A stretch of 49,202 bases of DNA from Flavobacteriaceae bacterium UBA6268 (GCA_002440705.1 DJVA01000004.1:1-49202), one strand, 5' to 3'. Counted from the stretch's first letter, positions 16,712-25,756 are shown. Notes: generated by a model from the letters alone, not told the origin. Program-made: numbers and translations.

Positions 16712-18738
16712 TTTTTGGGGATTTTAAGCGTGAGAACCGTTCCTTTTCCACTTTCCGAAGTAATGTCCAGTGCAGCCCCAATGAGTTGGGCGCGTTCCCG
16801 CAGGGTTTTCATGCCAAGGCCTTCGTTGGATGCCTCATTCTTGAAGCCGGTGCCGTTGTCCTTTACGGTAAAGAGGAGGTGGGTTTTACCATCCTCGGCC
16901 GCTAGGTTGCATGCAGTGGCCTGTGCGTGTTTTTCTACATTGGTCAAGGCTTCCTGGAGTATCCTGAATACATGGATTTCCTTTTCTTTTTCTATGAGGC
17001 CGTCTACTATTTCAATGTCTTCTGAATAAAAAACCTTCGAGTTTTTCTGAAGGACTTCCACCATATTTTTAAGGGAAGTGATGAGCCCTAATTTTTCAAA
17101 CTGAAACGGGTGCAGGGTGTGCGACATTTCGCGAACCTCTTTGATGGTTTCGCCCACCAGGTCGATTTCGGTCTTTGCCTCTTTTTCTTTTAGGCTGAGG
17201 GCATTTTTGATGATCAATAGTTTTTGTCCCACGCTATCATGCAATTCGGAAGCGATGCGGGAGCGCTCGTGTTCCTGGGTTTTCAAAAGGTCTTGGGTAA
17301 AACCTTCCTGCAGTTTTTGTCGCCTTCGGGCAAAGTTTCGGGAGCGAATCACCCATACAAAGCCAAAAAGCCCCAAGCTTCCCAAACCACCAAACAAAAG
17401 CCATTGGTTCTTTACTTTGTTTTTTTCGTCCAATAGAGCTATACTACTTTCCTGTGCCTGGATTTTGGAGTCCCGTTTTTCAGTTTCATACAAGGTTTGG
17501 TAATAAGATAATGCCTGCACGTTTTTTACACTGGAGATGGAATCTTTTATCCTGTAATAGGCTACCATGTGCTCGTTTTCTTTTTCCTTGTTGCCCAGCG
17601 CCTTGTATACTTGGGCCAGAAAATTCTCGGCATTGTATATTTCCACAAAAGAGCCTTGGTTTTTTTTGTATTCCCAGTGTTCCAAGCCGTATTGTAAGGC
17701 ATCCTGATAATCGCCCCTCGCAAGAGAGATTTGCTTGCGGGCTTCAATATAATATTCGCGGTTAATCCCTTTCGCTAGCATTTCTTCATCGTTGGCGAAT
17801 TCAGAAAATAGTGTTTCCGCCTTGGCTAAGCTATCACTTTCGGCATAGGCAATGACAAGGTCGCTTAAGATTAGGGGATAATACAGGTTTTTTTGCAACG
17901 ATACTTCCACTTCTTCTTTCGCCAGCTTAAGGTACTTGATTCGTTTCTCCTGATTTCCCTGCAATCTAGCATCTGCGGCTGCATTGAAGTATAGGGTAAA
18001 TAATTGTGGTTTTTCTTTAATTTTCTTTGAAATTTCAATCGATTCGTTCCGAACAGCTTCTGCTTCTTTATAGAAAGCATTTTGACTGTAGAGGACAGAT
18101 AGCGCATTGTTGGCACTAAGCATCATGCTGGTATCTTTTTCCTGCAGGAAAATTTTCCGGGCGGTTTGCAAACTTTGGGAAGCATTGGCAAACTGTCCCT
18201 GTTCCGACTCACAAAACCCAATCCTCGTATACACATTCCCCAGTTTTTTTTGTTCGTTTGTTTGCTGGGCATAGGTTTTTGCCTCTTCCAAAATGACCAG
18301 TGCACTATCAACGTCCCTTAATAAAAAATAACTATCGGAGCCATAAATGTAAAAATTGATTCTCCCCTTGGGGTTTTTGGATGCGAATTCCTTTCCCTTG
18401 AATGCTTTATAAACCTTAAGCCCTTCCTTGGGATCTCCCAGAATCACGTTTTGATAATAGATGAAGTCTGCCGTATTCTTGGTGGCACTCGAAAGAGAGT
18501 CGATTTCCAGGGCAAGCTTGATGGCTTCCTGAATGTAATCGGTGTAGTGATAGTCTTCATTGAACTCAATAATAGGAATGAGGCTGTCCATCCATTTCAG
18601 TTTTTCACCTTTTTCCGAAACAGCGATTTTCTCCTTCAGGGAAGTGATGGATTTTTCCATGGCGCTTTCCTGTGCAACGGCACTGGCAGCCATACCTAGT
18701 AGCATGCAAAAACAGATTTTTTTCATAGTGGATTGCAA
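16708..18738 (-). CDS. TPR-domain sensor histidine kinase HK2 (HisKA_3 type)
   Basis: 676 aa. Signal peptide to VAQ (about residue 22), TPR-rich periplasmic part (about 25-420), one membrane helix (LLFGGLGSLGLFGFVWVI), HisKA_3 with H500 in ELHDSVGQK, and HATPase with intact N box (LQEALTNVEKHAQ), DNGTGF and GLGMKTLRER. Unlike HK1 its ATP-binding boxes are canonical, so it should be active. Pairs with RR2 through a 4-bp gene overlap. Its gene starts 138 bp from the divergent ileS gene. The ligand is unknown; the periplasmic TPRs suggest sensing of an envelope or extracellular protein or peptide. Confidence 0.93.
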   Translation of the reverse strand: MQSTMKKICFCMLLGMAASAVAQESAMEKSITSLKEKIAVSEKGEKLKWMDSLIPIIEFNEDYHYTDYIQEAIKLALEIDSLSSATKNTADFIYYQNVILGDPKEGLKVYKAFKGKEFASKNPKGRINFYIYGSDSYFLLRDVDSALVILEEAKTYAQQTNEQKKLGNVYTRIGFCESEQGQFANASQSLQTARKIFLQEKDTSMMLSANNALSVLYSQNAFYKEAEAVRNESIEISKKIKEKPQLFTLYFNAAADARLQGNQEKRIKYLKLAKEEVEVSLQKNLYYPLILSDLVIAYAESDSLAKAETLFSEFANDEEMLAKGINREYYIEARKQISLARGDYQDALQYGLEHWEYKKNQGSFVEIYNAENFLAQVYKALGNKEKENEHMVAYYRIKDSISSVKNVQALSYYQTLYETEKRDSKIQAQESSIALLDEKNKVKNQWLLFGGLGSLGLFGFVWVIRSRNFARRRQKLQEGFTQDLLKTQEHERSRIASELHDSVGQKLLIIKNALSLKEKEAKTEIDLVGETIKEVREMSHTLHPFQFEKLGLITSLKNMVEVLQKNSKVFYSEDIEIVDGLIEKEKEIHVFRILQEALTNVEKHAQATACNLAAEDGKTHLLFTVKDNGTGFKNEASNEGLGMKTLRERAQLIGAALDITSESGKGTVLTLKIPKK

Positions 18739-18841
18739 TCAAGCGATGGACTGCCCTAAAATATTTTTAAAGATAGAATTATTTTGAAAAAACCTTTCAT
18801 TTCAAACTGGAATTACGTTAGCCATTTTCTTCAAAATTTAT

Positions 18842-18849
18842 TACTTTCG
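18842..18849 (+). promoter_or_regulatory. Likely -10 box of ileS
   Basis: TACTTTCG is one base from TAnnTTTG and leaves about 20 nt of leader before the ATG at 18876. No convincing -33 element was found. Confidence 0.35.
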
Positions 18850-18875
18850 CAGCCTCAAAGAAAGTTATTGGTTGC

Positions 18876-21800
18876 ATGTGCGTTAAATTCAAGGAATACA
18901 AAGGATTGAACCTTCCCCAAGTAGCGGAGGAAGTGCTGGATTTTTGGAAAGCCGAAGGCATTTTCGAACAGAGCATTTCCATCCGTGAGGGAGCTGAACC
19001 TTTTGTTTTTTTTGAAGGACCACCCTCTGCCAACGGCCTTCCTGGAATCCACCACGTGATGGCCCGCGCCATCAAGGACCTTTTTTGCCGTTACAAGACC
19101 CAAAAGGGTTATAAAGTTGACCGTAAGGCAGGGTGGGATACGCATGGGTTGCCCATTGAATTGGGCGTGGAAAAGGAATTGGGCATTACCAAGGAAGACA
19201 TTGGCAAAAAGATTTCCATAGAAGCCTATAACGAAGCTTGCCGCAAGGCCGTGATGCGTTATACCGACGTGTGGAACCGATTGACCGAACGTGCCGGATA
19301 TTGGGTAGATATGGATCATCCCTATATCACCTACGAACCCAAGTACATGGAAACCGTATGGTGGCTTTTGAAACAGATTTACGACCAAGGGCTTTTGTAC
19401 AAGGGGTACACCATCCAACCCTATTCCCCAAAAGCAGGGACGGGGCTTAGTTCCCACGAATTGAACCAGCCCGGCACTTATCAGGACGTTACCGATACTA
19501 CAGTAGTAGCACAGTTCAAAGCAGTTGCTAATACGTTACCCGACTTTTTGAAAGAGTTTGGGACCATTCATTTCCTTGCGTGGACGACCACCCCTTGGAC
19601 CCTGCCCAGCAATACGGCGCTTACGGTAGGTCCAAAAATTGAGTATGTATTGGTGCAAACCTTCAACCAATACACTTTTGAACCCATTAAGGTGGTATTA
19701 GCAAAAAACTTGGTCGACAAGCAATTTTCCGGAAAATATGTACCTGCAAAAGACAAAGCCGATTTAAGGAATTATTCAAAAGACGACAAAAAAATACCCT
19801 ACTGGGTGGTAAATAGGTTTAAAGGAAGTGACCTCGTGGGCATTCGCTACGAGCAATTGCTGCCTTACTCCCTTCCTTTTGAACACCCTGAAAATGCCTT
19901 CCGCGTCATTGCTGGCGATTTTGTAACTACCGAAGACGGTACCGGAATTGTCCATACCGCCCCTACCTTTGGGGCAGACGACGCCAAGGTGGCCAAAGAA
20001 GCCGTTCCGGAAGTCCCCCCCATGTTGGTGAAGGATGAAAATGGCAACTTGGTGCCCTTGGTCGATTTGCAAGGGCGTTTCCGACCCGAAATGAAAGAAT
20101 TGGCCGGAAAGTACGTGAAGAATGAATATTATGAGGATGGTGAAGTACCCGAAAAGAGTGTGGATGTGGAAATTGCCATTCGCCTGAAAGAAGAGAACAA
20201 GGCCTTTAAGGTCGAAAAATACGTACACAGCTACCCCAATTGCTGGCGCACCGACAAACCTATTTTGTACTATCCTTTGGATTCGTGGTTCATTAAGGTC
20301 ACTTCGTTTCGGGACCGCATGTACGAACTCAATCAGAAAATCAACTGGAAACCCAAGGCCACCGGCGAAGGCCGTTTTGGAAATTGGTTGGCCAGTGCGA
20401 ACGATTGGAACCTTTCCCGCTCCAGGTATTGGGGTATTCCGCTTCCTATTTGGAGGACCGAAGATGGCAAAGAGGCCAAATGCATTGGTTCGGTAGCGGA
20501 ATTGAAAGGTGAAATGGACAAAGCCGTTGCTGCTGGAGTTTTGGACAAACCTCTTTTTGAGGATTTTGCCTTAGGGGATCAATCGGAAGCCAACTATGCC
20601 AAGATCGATCTTCATAAAAATATTGTGGATGCCATTGTCTTGGTTTCCGAAAGTGGGAAACCCATGTACCGTGAAGCCGATTTGATTGATGTGTGGTTCG
20701 ACAGTGGGAGTATGCCCTATGCCCAATGGCACTATCCTTTTGAAAATAAGGAAAAGGTTGAGAAAACTTGGCGCAAGGCCGATTTCATTGCCGAAGGGGT
20801 AGACCAAACCCGTGGTTGGTTCTATACTTTGCATGCCATCTCTACCATGATTTTTGATGACATTTGCTACAAGAACGTCGTGAGCAACGGGTTGGTGCTG
20901 GACAAGAATGGGCAAAAAATGTCCAAACGTTTGGGCAATGCCGTTGATCCTTTTGAAACCTTAGATCAATACGGTCCCGATGCCACCCGCTGGTACATGA
21001 TTAGCAATGCCAACCCTTGGGATAATCTCAAGTTTGATTTGGACGGCATTGAGGAAGTGCGCAACAAATTTTTCGGAACACTTTACAATACCTACAGCTT
21101 TTTCAGCCTTTATGCCAATTTGGATGGTTTCGAATATGCAGAGGCGGAAGTTCCATTGAAAAATAGGCCAGAAATTGACCGTTGGATCCTTTCAGAATTG
21201 CATAGTTTGATCCAAAAGGTAGATGATGCCTATGCCGACTACGAGCCCACCAAGGCCACAAGGGCCATCTCGGAATTTGTTCAGGAAAACTTGAGCAACT
21301 GGTTTGTGCGCCTTAGCAGAAGGCGTTATTGGAAAGGAAGCTATGGCGAAGATAAGGTTTCGGCCTACCAAACGCTATATACTTGCTTGGTTACCGTAGC
21401 ACAACTGGGGGCTCCTGTTGCACCATTTTTCATGGACCGACTTTACAAAGACCTCACTTCAGTAACCGTAAGCGGAGGTAAGTCTTCGGTGCATTTGAGT
21501 AACTTTCCGGTTTCCGAGGCGTCTTACATAGACCCCATCTTGGAACACAAGATGCAGAAGGCACAGACAATATCCTCCTTGGTTTTGTCGTTACGTCAAC
21601 GCGAGAAGATTAAGGTGCGGCAGCCCCTTCAGAAAATCATGATTCCCGTTTTAGGTGAAGCAGAGCGAAATGAAATTGTGGCGGTTTCGGAATTGATCAA
21701 GCATGAGGTGAATGTGAAGGAAATCGATTTGATTGATGAGGGCTCCGGTATTTTGGTGAAACAGATCAAGCCCGACTTCAAGAAATTGGGTCCTCGTTTC

Positions 21801-22280
21801 GGTGCTGAAATGAAAGCAGTGGCACAAGCCATTCATGAATTTGGACAAGAAGAAATTGCCCAATTGGAAAAAGAAGGCGAAATTGAAATAGCATATCAAG
21901 GTAAAAACGCTACCTTGAACCTCGACGATGTCCTTATTAGTTCGCAGGATATTGAAGGCTGGTTGGTGGCCAGCGACAATGGGGTTACGGTCGCCTTGGA
22001 TGTGACCATCACACCCGAGCTGAAAAATGAAGGGATTGCCCGCGAACTGGTGAACAGGATACAGAACCTAAGAAAGGATTCTGGGTTTGAAGTGACCGAT
22101 CGTGTGGAAATTACGTTGCAGGATGAAGCAACCCTAAAAAAAGCCATTCAACAAAATTTGGAATACATAAAACAAGAAACCTTGACCGAAATTTTGGAAT
22201 TTCAGGAGGCCGTTGGAAATGGAACGGAAATTGCATTTGACGGCATCGAAACAAGGTTACGCATTAAAAAACATAACTAA
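18876..22280 (+). CDS. ileS: Isoleucyl-tRNA synthetase with GXHH signature
   Basis: 1134 aa, in the size class of the eukaryote-like (type 2) IleRS. It charges tRNA-Ile with isoleucine in the cytoplasm. Class I Rossmann core, CP1 editing domain (about 190-420, with TTPWTLPSN), KMSKR at residues 681-685, and an anticodon-binding domain (about 740-1130). The HIGH signature is altered: after PSANGLP it reads G57-I58-H59-H60, i.e. the first His and the Gly have swapped places. Published work on IleRS2 enzymes with this GXHH swap reports very strong mupirocin resistance. ATG at 18876 fits the usual N-terminus (FKEYKGLNLPQVAEEVLDFW). Followed after 1 nt by the TraR-like gene, so they form an operon. 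Confidence 0.97.
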   Translation: MCVKFKEYKGLNLPQVAEEVLDFWKAEGIFEQSISIREGAEPFVFFEGPPSANGLPGIHHVMARAIKDLFCRYKTQKGYKVDRKAGWDTHGLPIELGVEKELGITKEDIGKKISIEAYNEACRKAVMRYTDVWNRLTERAGYWVDMDHPYITYEPKYMETVWWLLKQIYDQGLLYKGYTIQPYSPKAGTGLSSHELNQPGTYQDVTDTTVVAQFKAVANTLPDFLKEFGTIHFLAWTTTPWTLPSNTALTVGPKIEYVLVQTFNQYTFEPIKVVLAKNLVDKQFSGKYVPAKDKADLRNYSKDDKKIPYWVVNRFKGSDLVGIRYEQLLPYSLPFEHPENAFRVIAGDFVTTEDGTGIVHTAPTFGADDAKVAKEAVPEVPPMLVKDENGNLVPLVDLQGRFRPEMKELAGKYVKNEYYEDGEVPEKSVDVEIAIRLKEENKAFKVEKYVHSYPNCWRTDKPILYYPLDSWFIKVTSFRDRMYELNQKINWKPKATGEGRFGNWLASANDWNLSRSRYWGIPLPIWRTEDGKEAKCIGSVAELKGEMDKAVAAGVLDKPLFEDFALGDQSEANYAKIDLHKNIVDAIVLVSESGKPMYREADLIDVWFDSGSMPYAQWHYPFENKEKVEKTWRKADFIAEGVDQTRGWFYTLHAISTMIFDDICYKNVVSNGLVLDKNGQKMSKRLGNAVDPFETLDQYGPDATRWYMISNANPWDNLKFDLDGIEEVRNKFFGTLYNTYSFFSLYANLDGFEYAEAEVPLKNRPEIDRWILSELHSLIQKVDDAYADYEPTKATRAISEFVQENLSNWFVRLSRRRYWKGSYGEDKVSAYQTLYTCLVTVAQLGAPVAPFFMDRLYKDLTSVTVSGGKSSVHLSNFPVSEASYIDPILEHKMQKAQTISSLVLSLRQREKIKVRQPLQKIMIPVLGEAERNEIVAVSELIKHEVNVKEIDLIDEGSGILVKQIKPDFKKLGPRFGAEMKAVAQAIHEFGQEEIAQLEKEGEIEIAYQGKNATLNLDDVLISSQDIEGWLVASDNGVTVALDVTITPELKNEGIARELVNRIQNLRKDSGFEVTDRVEITLQDEATLKKAIQQNLEYIKQETLTEILEFQEAVGNGTEIAFDGIETRLRIKKHN

Positions 22281-22281
22281 T

Positions 22282-22665
22282 ATGTCCCAAGAAGTAAAAA
22301 CCCGCTACAGCGACAAGGAATTGGAAGAATTCAAGTCCATCATCATGGAAAAGCTTGAAAAAGCCAAGGAACAATTGGCCCTTATTGAAAGTGCTTACAA
22401 GAATGATAGCAACAACGGAACCGATGATACATCGCCTACCTTTAAGGCCTTTGACGAAGGCAGTGAGGTAATGAGCAAGGAAGCCAATTCGCAATTGGCC
22501 ATCCGTCAGGAAAAGTTTATCCGTGACCTAAAGAATGCCCTTATTCGTATCGAAAACAAAACCTATGGTATTTGCCGTGTAACGGGAAAGCTGATCAATC
22601 CTGAGCGCTTGCGCTTGGTGCCTCACGCCACCCTGAGTATCGAGGCCAAAAACTTGCAAAAATAG
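22282..22665 (+). CDS. TraR/DksA-family protein lacking the zinc cysteines
   Basis: 127 aa. I take ATG at 22282 (MSQEVKTRYSD) rather than the in-frame ATG at 22213 inside ileS, because it fits family N-termini and sits 1 nt after the ileS stop. Residues about 10-90 form the long helical hairpin (coiled coil) that enters the RNA polymerase secondary channel in DksA. The C-terminal zinc-finger region keeps the family frame (YGICRVTGKLINPERLRLVP) but only C98 of the four cysteines remains, so it should not bind zinc. Likely a transcription-modulating accessory protein, by family. Ends before a hairpin terminator at 22716. Confidence 0.88.
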   Translation: MSQEVKTRYSDKELEEFKSIIMEKLEKAKEQLALIESAYKNDSNNGTDDTSPTFKAFDEGSEVMSKEANSQLAIRQEKFIRDLKNALIRIENKTYGICRVTGKLINPERLRLVPHATLSIEAKNLQK

Positions 22666-22676
22666 CAACGACCTTT

Positions 22677-23351
22677 ATGCAGATTGGTCTCCATAAAGCC
22701 AGATTAAAAATACAGAACCCCATTCTTCCATGGGGTTTTTTTGTGTTCGTAATTCTGTTTGGACCGGATGGGATTTCGCAAAAAACGATGCAAAAAAGTT
22801 GGGAAGCCCATAATTTTGTTCGTTTGGAAATCCTTTCGGAAGAAGCCTACCTCATTCAAATTGAGGTTGTGCCCACCAAGACCATTCAATTGAAAACATC
22901 GGTGGAAGGGGAACATTTTGAGAGTGTAGTCGTAGATGCCATCGAAAAGAACAACGTGTTGCAACTAAAAACAGCCTACCGCCCTTACTTCACCCCAGAG
23001 AATGATAAACTAGCTGCCCATAAATTGATTTCAATTGCGCTGCACCTTAGCATCCCAGAAGGAATGGAAGTAGTTGTTGAAGCTTCCAAAGCGCGACTGG
23101 AAACCCAAGGGAGTTTTAAGCAACTGGACGCCAACTTAATGACTGGACTTTGCATCCTAAAGGGGTTTAAAGGGAATGCAGCCTTGAACGCTCGAAACGG
23201 GGATGTCCTTGTTTTTGCTGAGCCCGGGGTTAGCGGGGAAGGCATTTCACACCATGGAACGGTCATCAATCAGCTCCCAGTCCAGCAACCATTTCGAATC
23301 ACTGCGGAAAGTGTTAATGGCAATATAAGTTTGCTTAAAAGCCAAGAATAA
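22677..23351 (+). CDS. Exported hypothetical protein, DUF4097/adhesin-like beta-repeat
   Basis: 224 aa. Basic N-terminus then a hydrophobic stretch (ILPWGFFVFVILFG) ending GISQ, a plausible signal peptide. The rest is beta-rich: LEILSEEAYLIQIEV, a SIPEGMEVVVEAS strand pair, and LNARNGDVLVFAEPG / VNGNISLL at the end, like the beta-helical bactofilin/DUF4097 putative adhesins of Bacteroidota. Function not known. The strong hairpin with T-run at 22716-22743 lies inside codons 14-23, so either the leader is truly coded over a terminator or translation starts at the GTG at 22743, which would give a poor signal peptide. I favour the ATG. lspA follows after 40 bp but has its own promoter. Confidence 0.7.
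   Translation: MQIGLHKARLKIQNPILPWGFFVFVILFGPDGISQKTMQKSWEAHNFVRLEILSEEAYLIQIEVVPTKTIQLKTSVEGEHFESVVVDAIEKNNVLQLKTAYRPYFTPENDKLAAHKLISIALHLSIPEGMEVVVEASKARLETQGSFKQLDANLMTGLCILKGFKGNAALNARNGDVLVFAEPGVSGEGISHHGTVINQLPVQQPFRITAESVNGNISLLKSQE
22716..22743 (+). terminator. Terminator-like hairpin after ileS-traR, inside the next gene
   Basis: Stem AACCCCAT / ATGGGGTT with a 6-base loop followed by TTTTTTG. It lies 50 bp past the TraR-like stop and fits the end of the ileS operon. It overlaps the signal-peptide codons of the gene at 22677. Confidence 0.6.
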
Positions 23352-23364
23352 ATAATTACTTTTG
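23330..23364 (+). promoter_or_regulatory. Promoter of lspA
   Basis: TTTG at 23330-23333 and TACTTTTG at 23357-23364, spaced 23 bp, match the Bacteroidota TTTG / TAnnTTTG promoter. Predicted start about 20 nt before the lspA ATG. The -33 box lies in the last codons of the upstream gene. Confidence 0.6.
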
Positions 23365-23391
23365 CGACGCACTGTGTAAAACATACTGTCA

Positions 23392-23991
23392 ATGTCCTTA
23401 AAAAAAGCCGTTTTCATCATCATTCTTGTCTTGTTAGTCGATCAAATCTTGAAGATTTATATCAAAACCCATTTTGCTCTGGGGGATAAGGTGGAGATTT
23501 TTAGTTGGTTCAGTTTCTGGTTTATCGAAAACGAAGGGATGGCTTGGGGTGCTAAAATTCCAGGCCAATACGGCAAATTGATCTTGACCCTCTTTAGGAT
23601 TGGTGCCATTTTGGGGATTGGCTATTGGCTATGGACTTCCACTCAAAAGAAAGCTCCTGGAATCTTGATCCTATCCATAGCACTGATTTTCGCTGGGGCC
23701 TTCGGAAACATCATCGATTCGGTTTTTTATGGAGTAATTTTCAACGACAGCATCAACCAAGTGGCTTCCTTCATGCCACCGGAAGGCGGGTACGGAACGC
23801 TTTTCCATGGAAAGGTGGTAGACATGTTTGCTTTTTCCTTTTTTAACCCTGTGTTCAATGTAGCCGATTCTTCCATTAGTATAGGGGTAACCTTATTAAT
23901 CCTGTTCAACAAACGGGCATTTCCCAAAAAGGAAAAAGAAGCCACTAAGGAGGATGTGCCTCCAGTATCGGAGGAAGTATCGGGGTCTTAG
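23392..23991 (+). CDS. lspA: Lipoprotein signal peptidase (signal peptidase II)
   Basis: 199 aa inner-membrane aspartyl protease that removes the signal peptide of lipidated prolipoproteins. Four membrane helices. Conserved motifs: VDQILK near the start, ENEGMAWG (the NxGxAF-type motif), GNIID with D109 and FNVAD with D159 as the catalytic pair. It carries the insertion around GKVVDMF seen in Bacteroidota enzymes, and an extra charged tail (about 178-199), so it is longer than the 165 aa of E. coli. Needed for the lipoproteins coded at 36149, 44773 and 46246. The stop overlaps the stop of the convergent kinase gene by 4 bp. Confidence 0.96.
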   Translation: MSLKKAVFIIILVLLVDQILKIYIKTHFALGDKVEIFSWFSFWFIENEGMAWGAKIPGQYGKLILTLFRIGAILGIGYWLWTSTQKKAPGILILSIALIFAGAFGNIIDSVFYGVIFNDSINQVASFMPPEGGYGTLFHGKVVDMFAFSFFNPVFNVADSSISIGVTLLILFNKRAFPKKEKEATKEDVPPVSEEVSGS

Positions 23992-25127
23992 AACCTAATC
24001 CGAAAAGTAGTACCTTCACCCACCGTACTCTCTACAGTAATGGTTCCCTGTAGGGTTTCGATTTGGTTTTTGATGATGAACAATCCTATCCCCACTGCAT
24101 TTTCTGAATCGTGAAAGGTTTGGTAGATGTGGAACAGTTCATCGCCATGCTTCTCAAGATCAATACCCGAACCGTTATCACGAACCAACAGGAAGTTAGC
24201 CCCGTCTTCATGATAGCTAAACAGGTCGATGGTAGGTGTTCTATCAGGATGCCGGTATTTGATGGCATTGCTGATAAGGTTGCTGAAAATACTTTCCATG
24301 CAATAAGGAACGTATTCAATTTCGGGAACTTCTGAAAAGTCGGTGTAGATATCGACTTTACTTTCCTGAATCATGGTATAGAGCCGTGTATGTACTTTTT
24401 TGAAGCACTGGTCCAGGGAGACCATCGTAAGGCATTCGATGCTTTTAGTTTGTGAAGCCATAATTTCGTCCAGATGCGCTACCGTAGTATTCAGGGATTT
24501 TGAGACATCAAAAAGGTGCTGGGTTAGCTCCTCCCGTTCTTCAATAGACGCAGCGTCTTTCAACAATTCCAAACTTAGGCTAAGATTGCCCGCATGCGAT
24601 TTTAAGTGGTGGGATACGATGTGCGCAAAATGAGACAAACGTGCATTTTGGGATTCAATCACGGCCATGGATTTTTCCAATTGAAGGGCCCTAATTTTTT
24701 CTTCATCGATGTTTTGGAATACCCCCTGAATCCCAATAATCTCGCCCTGTTCATTTAAGATAGGCTTCCCGAATGCTTTGGCCCAAAATACTTTTTGGTC
24801 GTAGGTAAGCATCTTGATGGTTACGGAAAAGCTTTTTCCCATACTGCATTCCATGAATTTTTCCTGTGCCAATTCGTGATGCTCTGGCGCGTAAAAATCC
24901 AATGCCTTTTTTAGGGAAGGCTCGTATTCCTTAGGGAGGTTTAAAATTTTTCGCCCTTCTGCGTCGATGAAACTTTTCTTTTCAACAAAATTGATGCCCC
25001 ACCCCCCAGATCCGGTAAGCTTGGCAATTTGTTGGTAATAAAAAGGATGGAATAAGGAATCTTCCTCGGTAACAGACTTTTGTTCGCGCAATAAAATGTG
25101 CTTTCTTTTTTGGGCTAAGAAGCTCAT
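23988..25127 (-). CDS. PAS-domain sensor histidine kinase, soluble
   Basis: 379 aa, no membrane helix or signal peptide. PAS/PAC region at about residues 35-150 (FWAKAFGKPILNEQGEIIGIQGVFQNID), coiled segment, phospho-acceptor His in HIVSHHLKSHAGN (about residue 178), and HATPase_c at about 260-379 with NLISNAIKYRHPD, DNGSGIDL and GIGLFIIKNQIE. An orphan kinase: no response regulator is next to it. Typical of cytoplasmic flavobacterial light or redox type PAS kinases, but the cue is unknown. Minus-strand TATCTTTC at 25147-25154 is a possible -10 box. Confidence 0.92.
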   Translation of the reverse strand: MSFLAQKRKHILLREQKSVTEEDSLFHPFYYQQIAKLTGSGGWGINFVEKKSFIDAEGRKILNLPKEYEPSLKKALDFYAPEHHELAQEKFMECSMGKSFSVTIKMLTYDQKVFWAKAFGKPILNEQGEIIGIQGVFQNIDEEKIRALQLEKSMAVIESQNARLSHFAHIVSHHLKSHAGNLSLSLELLKDAASIEEREELTQHLFDVSKSLNTTVAHLDEIMASQTKSIECLTMVSLDQCFKKVHTRLYTMIQESKVDIYTDFSEVPEIEYVPYCMESIFSNLISNAIKYRHPDRTPTIDLFSYHEDGANFLLVRDNGSGIDLEKHGDELFHIYQTFHDSENAVGIGLFIIKNQIETLQGTITVESTVGEGTTFRIRF

Positions 25128-25192
25128 TACATAAGTTTTGGGGCGCGAAAGATATAAAAAATTATGGAATCCTCACTTTTTCCAACTAAATT

Positions 25193-25756
25193 TTAAAAAA
25201 TATGAATATTTTGGGGAGTTACGGCATAATTCATTGGAACATCCCAATCATTACTGGCCAAAGCCTTTTCAGGCTCAAAGAAGGAAAGCCCCACAAAAAG
25301 ACAATCGGGATGGCAAGATGCCAAAAAACGATCGTAGAACCCTTTGCCATAACCAAGTCGATTTCCTTGCTGGTCATAAGCCAACAAAGGAACAAATACT
25401 ACTTCCAGGGTAGTTGGTGCAATTTCAATCCCGCGAACGGGTTCAGGAATTCCATAGCTTGAAATTTTGAGCGGGGTGTTTTCTTGCAGTAAAATGGATG
25501 TCAAGGAACCTGTTTTAAAATCGGCTACAGGCACTACAATACTCTTGTCCCTTCCTTGAAGAATATGCAGCAGAAAATCTGTTTGTACTTCCTGTTTGCT
25601 TTCGATGGTTAAAAACAGATGAAAATAGGTCTTTTCCCAAATGGGCAATTTCAAACATTGGTTGGCGATGGCCATGCTTTTTTCCTCTAGGGCCTCGGGT
25701 GAAAGGGCAGTCCTTCGTTTCAAATACCAATTCCTCAACGCCTGTTTATCCATCAC
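25193..25756 (-). CDS. 5-formyltetrahydrofolate cyclo-ligase
   Basis: 187 aa. Converts 5-formyl-THF to 5,10-methenyl-THF with ATP in the folate one-carbon pool. Shows the family start (ALRNWYLKRRTALSPEALEEKS) and the ATP/substrate signature GNRLGYGKGFYDRFLA near residue 135. Length is normal (180-200 aa). Its start overlaps the end of the upstream aspartoacylase-like gene by 4 bp, so it is the last gene of a three-gene operon. Confidence 0.94.
   Translation of the reverse strand: MMDKQALRNWYLKRRTALSPEALEEKSMAIANQCLKLPIWEKTYFHLFLTIESKQEVQTDFLLHILQGRDKSIVVPVADFKTGSLTSILLQENTPLKISSYGIPEPVRGIEIAPTTLEVVFVPLLAYDQQGNRLGYGKGFYDRFLASCHPDCLFVGLSFFEPEKALASNDWDVPMNYAVTPQNIHIF

Noticed and set aside
18807..18822. 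Possible operator copy (TTACGTTA) between HK2 and ileS
   Set aside because: Only the TTACGT core matches; both outer parts differ and no -10-like box stands at 27 bp on the HK2 side.
22213..22665. Longer start of the TraR-like gene inside ileS
   Set aside because: The first 23 residues overlap the ileS C-terminus and do not resemble the family; ATG at 22282 directly after the ileS stop fits better.
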